Source of the DNA: Chloranthus sessilifolius
Taxonomy: Eukaryota > Streptophyta > Magnoliopsida > Chloranthales > Chloranthaceae
Length of the DNA: 64,000 bases
NCBI GenBank assembly: GCA_021018995.1
Contig: CM037595.1
Span: forward strand, 89,360,991-89,424,990
Direction: 5' to 3'
Shown here piece by piece: positions 24,501-34,927 of the stretch (its first letter is position 1; every line of letters begins with the position of its first letter). The notes beneath the pieces were generated by a model. The model worked only from the letters and a program-made list of their open reading frames with translations, did no database searches and was not told the origin of the DNA. Both the position numbers and the translations under genes were made by a program.

Positions 24501-25062
24501 CGATTAATCGATTTTCAAAGTTGATTAATCAAGATTCAAAACTAGGTTAAGCCGTGTGAAATCGATTAATCGATTTCCAAAATCGATTAGTCGAAACTCA
24601 AAATCGATTAATCGAAACCATTTCGATTAATCGAAATCATATCCGTTAAAAATTTTAAGTTTTGGAGCTCACTGGCGTGAGCCAGTCGATTAATTAAAAT
24701 TCATTTCGATTAATCAAGACTTACTTCGATTAATCGAAATCGTGCAGTCCTTCAAATTTTTTCCAAATTCATTAAATAACTCGATTAGTCGAACTTCCAG
24801 TTCGATTAATCGAAATCTCAAATCGATTAATCGACTTGTTCTTCGATTAATCGAAATCACGTAAAATTCTTCAAATTCCTCAAAAATTCTTAAGTTATTC
24901 GATTAATCGAACCTCCAGATCGACTAATCGAAAATCCAAAATCGATTAATCGAAACCCAGATCGATTAATCGAAATTTCCCTTCTTTCATTTCCTGAATC
25001 CTCATCAAATTTCCAGTTACTAGTACATGTCAGTCGACTAATCGACCAAAATCGATTAATCG
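24501..25062. repeat. TCGATTAATCGA palindrome array upstream of element A third ORF
   Basis: More than a dozen exact or near-exact CGATTAATCG cores occur in 560 bp, directly upstream of the TATA-like box. It is the same motif as in the LTRs, but the surrounding sequence differs, so it is not simply a copied LTR segment. Confidence 0.95.
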
Positions 25063-25293
25063 GTTTTGATCAGATTCTCTAAACTTTCAAAATTTTCTGT
25101 TTCCTTGATTCCTCTTGGTAATTTATGATACCAACTGGTCATTGGTGATGAATTCCAATTTCGCATTCAACACTGTAATTGAGACTCCATGTGGATAATA
25201 TTATCCTTTTTTTAAATTGATCATAAGATCGACGTTGAATTACACACATAGTTTAAATCCACAAACATGCTTGCGATGATACAATTTTGAATC

Positions 25294-28200
25294 TCAAGCT
25301 GTCGCAAATAAGCTTGGATACTGTTCTTTCACGTCGGCCTCTCATTCCCATGTAGCTTCTTCGGCCGGATAATGTTTCCATCGAACAAGTACTAATGGTA
25401 TTACCTTTGTTCGCAACACTTGTTCTTTTCGATCTAAAATCTCCACCGGCTATTCGATCATAGTCATGGCCTCATGCATCTCAAATGATTGACCGCTCAA
25501 CATGTGGTTAGGGTCGTTAAGGTACTTCCTGAGCATAGATACGTGGAAGACATTGTGTACTTGATCGAATAACGGTGGCAATCCAATGCGGTAAGCAACT
25601 TCCCCTACTCGACCCAAAACTTCAAACGGTCCAAGATAGCGGGGACTTAGCTTCCCTCTCTTTCCCAACCTCATCACCCCCTTCATAGGTGACACTTTCA
25701 CAAACACGTGTTTACCCACCTTGAAGTCTACACTCGTCCGCTTGATATCGGCGTAGCTTTTCTGTCTGCTCTGAGCCGCTTTGAGTTTTGCCCTTATCAT
25801 CCGAACATAGGTGGCATTATCTTCACGTATCTCGGGTCCCAAAACGAATTTATCACTCATTTCTTCCCAATTGATGGGCGATCTACATCGCCGTCCGTAA
25901 AGAGCTTCATATGGTGCCATCCCAATGCTCGTCTGAAAGCTGTTGTTATATGCGAACTCAATCAAGGGTAAGGTGCTGATCCCACGATCCTTGTAATTCT
26001 AACATACATGCCCTAAGCATGTCCTCAATGATCTGATTGAACCTCTCAGTGTGTCCGTCAGTTTGCGGATGGAATGTCGTACTAAAATCTAGTCGCGTTC
26101 TCATTCCTTCTTGAAATTTCTTCCAAAACTTTGATGTATATAATGGGTCACGATCGGAAACAATGCTACTCGGAATCTCATGCAAAGGGATGATCTCTTT
26201 CATATACAGCTCTGCCAGTCTTCCCGCCGTGTACATCGTGTTGTAAGGCAAGAAGTGCGCTGACTTGATCAATCGATCGACTACCACCCATATGGCATTG
26301 TACTTCTTTGCAGTACGCGGTAGTCCAACGATGAAGTCTATATAAATCGATTCCCACTTCCATTTCGGTATAGGTAGAGGCTGCAATAGACCTGCGGGGT
26401 GTCTATGACCGATCTTGACTTGCTGACACATCAAACACCGCGACACGTACTGTGCTACATCTTGTTTCAAGCCTCTCCACTAGTAATTCTTTTTTAAATC
26501 TTGATACATCTTTGGACTTTCCGGGTGGATAGCATAGCTCGACTTGTGAGATTCATCAAGAATGGTTCGTCGTAGATCGGCGTTATCCGGAATACAGAGG
26601 CAGCCCTTGAACAATAAGGAACCATCTTCCTTGATTGAAAACTCAGAGGTAATGCCTTCAGTTACATCTTGACGAATTTTTGTTAGCGCCGAGTCTTTCA
26701 TCTGTAGCTCATGGATATGCTCAAATATTATCGGTCTCACTGAGATATTAGCCAAGAAGGCTCCTGTAGCTTGAGACTCGATGTTCGCGTCATATAGTGC
26801 CAGATCTTCAAATAGTTTCCATCTGTGCATTCCCAAAATTAAACTAGCCAATTGAGCTGAACTCTTCTGACTCAAGGCGTCAGCCACTACATTAGCCTTG
26901 CCTGGATGGTACTGTATAGAATAGTCATAGTCCTTAAGAAACTCCATCCATCTGCGCTGCCTCATGTTTAGTTTCTTCTGTGTAAACAAATATCTGAGGC
27001 TCTTGTGGTCGGTGAAAATCTCAAACGCCTCACCGTAGAAGTAATGTCTCCAAATCTTGAGCGCGAAAATGACCGCTGCTAATTCCAGGTCATGTGTCGG
27101 ATAATTCTTCTCATGCTCTTTCAACTGTCTCGACCCATATGCTATCACCTTTTTATATTGATTAAGCACACAGCCCAAACCAGTATACGAAGTATCGCTA
27201 TACACTGCAAACCCTCCACTACCTAAAGGAATCGCTAACACTGGAGCTGAAGTGAGTCTCTTCTTGAGTTCTTGAAAACTCTTCTCGCATGCTTCACTCC
27301 ATTCAAACCTTGCATCTTTCCGTGTAAGTCTCGTGAGTGGTCTTGATATTTTTGAAAAACCCTCAACGAAACGTCGATAGTAACCTGCTAATCCTAGGAA
27401 ACTACGGATGTCTGTCACTGTCTTTGGTTCCTCCCAATTCACTATTGCTTCGATCTTTGCTGGATCTACAGTGACACCAAGCTTTGAGACGACATGTCCC
27501 AAAAAGCTAACTTCTTCTAACCAAAACTTGCACTTGCTGAGCTTAGCGTATAACTGGTGTTCACGTAGAGTCTGTAGGGCTATTCTCAAGTGCTCTTCAT
27601 GCCCTTCCTCTGATTTTGAATAGATCAGGATGTCATCAACAAACACTACAACACAAGAGTCTAGGTGTGGTTTAAACACCCTATTCATCAGATCCATGAA
27701 TGGCGTCGGAGCATTTGTCAACCCAAACGGCATCACTAGGAACTCATAGTGTCCGTATCGAGTCATGAATGCAGTCTTCTGAATACCCTCTGCCTTGATT
27801 CTCAACTGATGGTATCCAGATCTCAGATCGATCTTGGAAAAATACTTTGCTCCTTGCAGTTGATTGAATAAGTCATCTATCCTAGGCAAAGGGTATCGAT
27901 TCTTGATGATAAGTTTGTTCAATTGTCGATAGTCAATGCACAGACGCATTGACCCATCTTTCTTTTTTACAAACAAGACCGGTGCTCCCCATGGGGACTC
28001 GCTTGGTCTAACAAACCCCTTGTCCATTAGCTCTTGTAGCTGCTCTTTCAACTCTTTCAACTCAGCAGGAGCCATTTTGTATGGTGCTTTAGAAACAGGC
28101 TCCGTTCCTGGTGCTAAGTCGATGGTGAATTCTATCTCTCTCTGGAGGTAATCAGGGTAACTCCTCTGGAAATATATCGGCGAAGTCTCGCACAATTGCT

Positions 28201-28708
28201 ATCTCAGAGATAACATTCTTCTCCTCCTTATGCTCTTTCAAAAATACCAAGTATCCACTACACCCTTTTCCGATCAAACGCTCAGCCCTGACTGCTAAGA
28301 TAAGTGGTAGGTGTGTCGACCTCTCTCCTCGAAATCTAAACGATCTCCTCGTGTTGGATCTAAAAATGATGACTTTGTTCTTGCAATCTACCGTCGCACA
28401 ATGAGTCGATAACCAATCCATGCCAAGGATCACGTCGAATCCTTGCATGTCTAAAAGGATTAGGTTCGGCGGTAGCTCAAAGACGTCTCCATCCATGACC
28501 CTCACGATCACGGAGTTGCAACCCTTCTCGGTATCAACCGCTTTCCCAGTGGGAACAGTCACGGTTAAAACGAAGTCTAACTCCTCTGGGTCGACTTTCA
28601 TCCTCTTTGTGAAGAGAGGTGTAATAAATGAGTGGGTAGACCCCGGGTCTATCAATACTCGAGCTTCGTATGTCACGTCGCATCCCTTCTTATATATTTG
28701 TAACGTAC
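25294..28708 (-). pseudogene. Element A pol: protease-RT-RNase H-integrase-chromodomain
   Basis: The polyprotein is nearly complete but interrupted. The protease (28152-28676) has [11 protein letters not shown]. The RT-RNase H frame (26480-28195) keeps [10 protein letters not shown] and the RNase H acids in [16 protein letters not shown] and FTDHKSL. Integrase (25450-26470) keeps the zinc-finger Cys pair, the two catalytic Asp segments and the Glu in the HPQTDGHTERFNQ region. A chromodomain-like tail (LVRWKHYPAEEATWE) ends at the stop 25294-25296. Breaks: a TGA plus 1-nt deletion near 28160, TGG to TAG near 26480, a 1-nt insertion near 25965, a TAG near 25452 and a TGA in the chromodomain. 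Replication proteins could not be made intact. The first exon codon is completed across the intron at 28709-28860. Confidence 0.92.
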
Positions 28709-28860
28709 CTAATCATACATACACATATATATATATATTGTTCATTATCATACCAGAATTTATCAAATGCAAGTTTTTTCTCATATTTTCCCTATATGTA
28801 GATGCACCTTCTCTATCTAAAATTTCATTAATTGAAATTCTTTATTTAAAAGAAGCTCAC
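28709..28860 (-). other. Probable spliceosomal intron between gag and pol, element A
   Basis: On the minus strand CAAG/GTGAGC starts and GATTAG/GT ends a 152-base, AT-rich segment with in-frame stops. Joining the flanks turns a split Gly codon into NDVIQ-G-TLQIYKK, a natural gag-protease junction. Element B has the same borders around 148 bases. Both lengths are not multiples of three and differ in phase, yet splicing restores the frame in both. Confidence 0.75.
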
Positions 28861-30258
28861 CTTGAATGACATCGTTTGTGTTCTGAGTCTCTTGAGCTGT
28901 GACTGCATAGGCTCTTCCTTGGACGATCGGCTTCCTCGCTTGTATCGGTCGTGGAATAGGTACTGAAGCCGTCTTTCCTTTATTCATCTCAGGGCATTCC
29001 TTGATCAAGTGGCCCACCTTGCCACGTCGAAAGAAACCTCGAGTGCTTATCCTACAGTCCGCTGTCTTGTGAGGCTTGCCACACTTGGCATAAGTCTCAC
29101 GAGGTGTGGAAGAAGCTGCTCGAGAAGCACCCTGTATGACTGTAGCGCTTGTAGTAATAACAGGGCTCTCGTAGCGTATCGGTCTCCCGGACGCGAGCAA
29201 TGGAAATCTCTGCTGGTTGCTCTGCTGCGTCGGTCTCCCATAACCTCCTTGAAACGGTGATTTCTGATTGTTTGGTATGAACCTCGACTTTTTATTCACC
29301 GGTTCATAATTCCCTGTTCTGCTTTGATCAGTGTTCCACCTTCCTTGTTGCTCTCTCTAACGGTATTTATTATTATTCTCTTCCTCCACTACGAGTGCTT
29401 TGCTCATGACCTCCCCATAGGTCCTTAGTTGGAATGGTGCTACTCCTCCCCTCACGTCCAGCTTTAATCCTTGCTGAAACCTCTTTACTCTCATCATCTC
29501 AGTGATGACATAGTCGGGCGCAAAGTGAACGAGTCGCATAAACTCCACTCCATGCTCTCTCACACTCATCTTCCCTTGCACCAATTGTCAAAACTGAATT
29601 TCCATCTTGTTCCTCACCACCTCTGGAAAATACTGCTTGTTGAATTCCTCGACAAACTCGTCCCAAGCCCAGGGCATATCTGGAGTCTCTTGGGCCCTAG
29701 TCCGTGAAACGGACTTCCACCAAGGCCCAGCCTCTCCGTCTAACATGTAGGCTACCCAACGAACGCTCTCGTCCTCCGTACAAGTGAGTACACTAAACAC
29801 CTTTTCCATCTCACTCAGCCAATGCTCTGCCACTATGGGCTCTCCCTATCCAGAAAAGCTAGGAGGTCTCATCCTCCTAAACTCGATAAGCAGAGGCGAT
29901 CTTTGGGGTGTGAGCCCTTTGGAGGTATCGGTGGTGATCTGTCGCTGTGGAGTCATGAGTGCGCCAAAGGTGCTGCCTATTGAGCCATAGCACCTGCCAT
30001 GGTCTCCATGGTGTGCATCATCCTCTGACGCTCCTCCCTATCTTTATTTCTTTCTCTAACCCTTTCTTGTTCTCTCTGATCTTGATCCTGACGATCTCGA
30101 TCACGGTTCTCTCCCTGATCTTGGCTCCCTTGGCCACCACTGGCAGAAGCCCCTCAATCTCCTATGGGTACTCTATTGGTATCCGAGATAAAATCATCTT
30201 GACTACGTAAGCTTCTACTATGGCTGCCCCTAGGTCGGCCCCTTCGTCTAGAAGACAT
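28861..30258 (-). pseudogene. Element A gag
   Basis: It starts at the ATG of MSSRRRGRPRG (30256-30258), about 100 bases inside the primer-binding site. An Arg/Gln/Asp-rich N-terminal part follows, then the capsid-type region with WLSEMEKVF, GPWWKSV and FNKQYFPEVVR (29588-29833), then GVAPFQLRTYGEVM (29357-29584). The zinc-knuckle region near 29010-29080 reads GFFRRGKVGHLIKEC where element B has CFRCGKVGHLIKEC, so two of the metal-binding Cys are lost. Several stops and at least two frame changes occur. Gag would form the virus-like particle; this copy cannot. Confidence 0.85.
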
Positions 30259-30347
30259 AATGGTCTGTACGTGAAAACAAGGTTTTCATTAGCAGAAGTC
30301 CCTATGTTCTGACAAAAAAATGATTGTCAGAGTTTCTAAAAGAAATT

Positions 30348-30359
30348 GCTTTGATACCA
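30348..30359 (-). other. Primer-binding site of element A (tRNA-Met type)
   Basis: The minus strand reads TGGTATCAAAGC two bases after the 5' LTR. It differs from the initiator tRNA-Met complement TGGTATCAGAGC at one position. Element B has the exact form. Confidence 0.85.
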
Positions 30360-30361
30360 AC

Positions 30362-32869
30362 TGTGACAACCCAGATTTCGGCACCTCGAAACCCGTACCA
30401 TCAGCACGGTCCTCCAGACCGCGCCCCAAAACTATGCACGAAATATTGGTATAACAAGCACAATTAAATAAATAAAGCAAATAATCTCATAAAGCGGAAA
30501 CGGTTAATATGCCCAACTGGCATACGCAAAAGACAGTTCTACTTTCATGCCACTATATGAACAGAGAACCGACCCGAACCATCGGTGATAAATAGATCAC
30601 CCCAGATGGTTCACCAAAAGAATAATCCAATTTAATTAAATTGTTTGACAAAAATAAAGGCTTGACATACCAAGCCGTACAATCTGTTCTCAAAATTGAC
30701 TCTCTACCAAAGTACACAGCAGAGTCTCCTAGAAGAAGTCCTCGGGTGGAGGCTCCAACTCGTCTCTAGGCACGTAATCCGAATCACCAGGATCTACGTC
30801 TCCCGAAGCCTCAACAACTGCTATCAATGGACCTGCAACGTATAGTCTAAAGGGTGAGCTACATCTTAGCTCAATAGGGAACAAACACAATGAACATATA
30901 AATTAAGACTTACATATATTCCATGATATTCTAAGCATGATGTGCCTATGCAATTGCTAGAAAACAGTTTAAAAGCTGATGAATTGCATTCAAGTTTACA
31001 GGTAATTAGCATGTTGTACTTTACTGTTGATTTATCATGAATGACACTGAACATGCCTAAAGCAAAACTTAAATCTTCAACTTAAGTAATCCCCGAGCAA
31101 TATAGCATCGAGCCTCGATGAGATACCTTTCATCGTCGTCTAAATAGATAGTTGTTATAAAGTATTCCCTGGGAATATGACCCAAGCCCCTTTTCACTAG
31201 GCGGCGGGGTTAAAAACTCATCTCAACATCCCTGGGATGTGCTTACTATTACGGATAAACCTCCGCATTAGTATACGGATTAGTCGCTGTACCGGTCACG
31301 GATATCCTGCCGCGTCAGTCGTGGGTATCCCGCCACGTCGGTAGAGTATCCTATCGAACCTCAAATAACAAAAATAACATGTGCTTTACATATAGTTGTT
31401 CACCGTGTAAGTGTGCTATCTTATATCAGTTAGGCCTCAACAGTAATTATTCAATCATATATGTACATCCCTAGGAGGTATACATATCCGCATCACACTT
31501 GATGCATTTATTACTTTCTCACCCCCTGGGGATGTCTCAATCTCATTAGATTACTTGTTCTTAATTACTTGCATCACACAGATGCCTTTATCGCATTTTT
31601 GGTGTCACACACGCACCCATTTTCACAAAGCTTTTCACAGTTAAAACAACTTCAAATCTGATATTTATATCACTACATACATACTCTTGAAATTAAAGTA
31701 TATATTCAAGGTGTTCCCTACCTCAATTCTCTGAAGGTCCAAGCATCAAGGTCCCACGCGGCTCCTTGTGCTCGCTTTCACACGTACCACCTATGATACA
31801 TCATAACACACGCAATACATCACTAAAGATGTAATGAAGGAGGTCCTAGACCCTCCATGAATTTCAAAGGAAAATTATAAAGTTAAGTAAAACTGTCAAA
31901 GTCGATTAATCGATTCCCAAAATCGATTAATCGAAACCCAAATCGATTAATCGATTCTCAAAATCGATTAATTGGGATTCAAATTTGATTAATCGAAGTC
32001 TCCAACACAATGAAGTCGATTCTCAAATTGAGTGGCCGTAAGTCTGAAATCGATTAGTCGATCCCAAATCGATTAATCGAAATCCAAAATCGATTAATCG
32101 ACTTCCCAACTCGATTAGTCGATTTCTCCAGGTCTCTTTTCTCTAGCCACTGGAGGTACCCAGTCGATTAGTCGATTTCTAAATCGACTAATCGAAATCC
32201 AAATCGATTAATCGAAATCGGGCCTTCATGACTTTTCAACTTTCAGGTCAAAATCGATTAATCGAACTCCAATTTCAATTAATCGATTTGGCCAGATTCA
32301 GCCCCCTTTCGGGCTGTTCTTCCAAATCCTTCTCCTTTCTTTTCTATGCATTTAATCTACCCATTTTAAACTATATTGACTGAATCTTAACCATCATACA
32401 TCTATGCATTTACTTCAAATTAAAACTTGCCTCAAGAATCCCCTCAAGGGATTTATTTGTTGGGTTTGATGGCTAGGGTTCCATCATTTGCTTCACGATC
32501 CCAATCGCTTTGAATCCGTCAATGAATGCTCTAATTAGTCCTTTAATTTGCATTCACTTCTTCCTCAATAACTCCTCTTTACTCCTCTCTCTCTCCTCTT
32601 AACTCTCTCTTCAACAACCAAAGTAAAAGAAACTAGGGTTATTAAAACCCTTTTTATTCTCTCTCCTGCTTGTGTGTTAAACACATACACCAAGGGTAGG
32701 TGTATGTAGCTCTAAACCAATAATACTCACTACACTTGAGTCCCATTTGCATCACATCAGTTCATCACTCCTTGAATTCAAAGTTTGACCATCACTTGGT
32801 CAACCTACGATCAATCGGATACGGATCTCGAGGTCAAAGTCAAACGGTCAATTTTTTTAGGATATTACA
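30362..32869 (-). repeat. 5' LTR of element A
   Basis: The uninterrupted 2508-bp LTR starts TGTGACAAC and ends GATATTACA, followed by the target duplication ACTGT. It is the promoter-bearing LTR for minus-strand transcription and holds a TCGATTAATCGA array at 31902-32288. Confidence 0.95.
31902..32288. repeat. TCGATTAATCGA palindrome array, element A right LTR
   Basis: About nine exact cores plus variants such as CAATTAATCG and CGATTAGTCG are present. The array is a little shorter than the left LTR copy: about two repeats near 21530 and one near 21830 are missing here. Confidence 0.95.
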
Positions 32870-32874
32870 ACTGT

Positions 32875-34200
32875 TCTCATGACCCTCAAGAAATTTTGCA
32901 TATCTTGTCTCAACAATTCGGGTACTATGAGTGAGACAATAAAATCTGTATCCTTTTAACCTATCAGGGTAATAAATGAAATGACAACTTATAGTTCTAG
33001 GATCAAATTTTTCTAAGTGTGGGTTGTACACCTTTGCTTTAGCCAACCAGCCTTAAATGTGTAAATATTCTAAAATCGGTTTTCTTCCTACCCATAGCTC
33101 ATAAGGAGTTTTAGGAATAGGCTTACTAGGAACTCGATTCAGGATATGCACCGCTGCTTTCAAGGCTTCTCCCCATAAGAACAGAGGCAACTTGGAGTTG
33201 CACAATATGCTTCTCACCATATCCATAAGAGTACGATTTGCTCGCTCAGCTACACCGTTCTGTTCAGGTGTTCCCGGCATGGTGTATTAAGCAGTAATAT
33301 CATGCTCTTATAAATACAGGGCGAATGATCCTAGATTGCGACCTGTTTCATAGTATCTACCATAATACTTTCCGCCTCTATCAGATCTCATAATTTTAAT
33401 CTTCGAATTGAGTTGTAACTCAACTTCGGCTTTATAGATTTTAAACATATCCAGGGCCTTAGATTTCTTATGAATGAGAAATATATAACCAAAACGAGAA
33501 TAATCATCAGTGAAGGTAATAAAATACTTTTGACCACCAATAGCAGGAGTTGAAAACGGTCCACAAATATCAGTGTGGACTATTTCTAGTAGACTCGTGC
33601 TCCTGATAGCTCCTTTCTTTGTGAGTTTTCCTTTAACGTAATCAACACAAGTATTGAAATCAGAGAAATCGATCGCATCGATTATATCATCTTTAATTAA
33701 CCTCTCCATTCTATCCTTAGATATATGGCCTAAACATTTATGCCATAAAATAGAGGAGTTGTCGATTGCTCGTTTTCGTTTCTTACTAATTTTATCATCC
33801 ACATATATAGAAACTAAAGATTGGGCATAAGATGAATCCAAGTTTAACTGATAAAGATTACCCACAAATGAGCCACCACCCACAATATCGGAATCAAATA
33901 ATAAAGTAAAAATATTGTGTCCAAATTTAAATTTAAAACTTAATTAATCCAATTTAGAAATTGAGATAAGGTTTCTAGTGATACTTGGAACGTAAATAGT
34001 ATCAACTAAATCCAAAATGAAACCACTATCTAAAATAAGATGGAGAGTCTCAATGGCCTCCATGTCTGCTTTTACTCAATTTCTGAGTTTGATGGTTCGT
34101 TCGCCTTTATTTAACTTATTGCTGGATCAAAATCCCTATATTGAATTACTTATGTGAATAGTTGCACCAGAATCTATCCACCAAGTACTGCGTGGAACAT
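32875..34200 (-). pseudogene. copia pol, protease-integrase half (broken)
   Basis: This is the N-terminal half of the outer copia polyprotein. Near 34180 WWIDSGATIHIS is the protease active site. The gag-pre-integrase finger is at 33308-33883 with WHKCLGH, then FNTCVDYVKGK, where the second Cys of the usual CVDC pair is Tyr. Integrase keeps HTDICGPF, MRSDRGGKY and the Glu in [15 protein letters not shown] (33053-33280). KGYRFYCL and TRIVETRYAKFLE follow at 32890-32980. At least four breaks separate the segments. Element A begins five bases from its left end. Confidence 0.9.
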
Positions 34201-34922
34201 CAACATAAAGTGATTCAAAACACACAAAGACTAGGTCATTACCTTTCTTAGCTAGCCAATCTCTATATTTCTGACAATTCTTCTTAATATGTTCCTTCTT
34301 CTTACAGAAGTGACACTTGATGCCAGAAGTAAATCTGTCAGCTTCTCCTTTTTTAGTTTGTGGTGAAGAAAATTTTACGTTCTTTCCTTTATATGATCAT
34401 TTCTTTCATTTAAAATTTCCTTTCGATGGTCTAAGAGCGGCGTGATGAGCACTTTCAGGTTTTTCAGTCGAAAGTCTTTCTTCTTCTTGGACACAATAAG
34501 CGATTAGTTCGTTCATCTTTCATTTCTCTTTCTGCGTATTATAATTAATCTTGAACGAATCAAATTGTGTAGGAAGAGAAGCCATAATGAAGTGAACAAG
34601 ATAACTCTCAGAAAAATCCAAGTCCATTTCTTTCAATTGAGTCGACATGCTACTCATTCTCATAATGTGCTCCCGTACGCCACTATAACCATCATATTTC
34701 ATAGTTCCTATTTTAACAATAAGACTAATGGCAAGTGCTTTAGAAGTCCCCTGAAATTAATCCTGAATGGCTGGCATGTATTCCTTTGCATTGTGCGAGT
34801 CAGAAATACCTTTCTGGATCGCATCAGTAATGAAACTCTTTATGATCATGAGGCTCATACGATTTGATCTATCTCATTTTTCCAAATCCGTATTGTTCAC
34901 TGCCAGATCTTCAGTTGAGGCA
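34201..34922 (-). pseudogene. copia gag, C-terminal part (broken)
   Basis: The minus-strand reading GTMKYDGYSGVREHIMRM and LPTQFDSFKINYNTQKEK (34520-34702) is the usual copia gag UBN2-type region. A zinc knuckle CHFCKKKEHIKKNC (about 34270-34320, pattern CX2CX4HX4C) is intact. The N-terminal piece is at 47815-48000, separated by element B, which inserted at TTAGC (34923-34927). Stops such as TGG to TAG interrupt the frame. Confidence 0.85.
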
Positions 34923-34927
34923 TTAGC

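Larger units (their letters stand above)
8610..32869 (-). mobile_element. Ty3/gypsy element A (Tekay/Del-like), itself carrying element C
   Basis: The element starts TGTGACAG and ends GATATTACA on the plus strand. ACTGT lies at 8605-8609 and again at 32870-32874, so the target-site duplication is perfect. LTRs of about 2.5 kb lie at 8610-9530 plus 20873-22497 and at 30362-32869. A primer-binding site (30348-30359) and polypurine tract (22498-22509) give minus-strand transcription. Pol order is protease, RT, RNase H, integrase, chromodomain, so it is Ty3/gypsy. The long LTRs, chromodomain and conserved TTCGAGGACGAAA box before the polypurine tract fit Tekay/Del. An extra ORF follows pol. Element C (9531-20872) interrupts the left LTR. 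A is the inverted sister of element B. Confidence 0.95.

Noticed and set aside
28677-28860. Programmed frameshift or stop suppression between gag and pol
   Set aside because: The intervening segment differs in length modulo three between the two copies and has several stops, so an intron explains both better.
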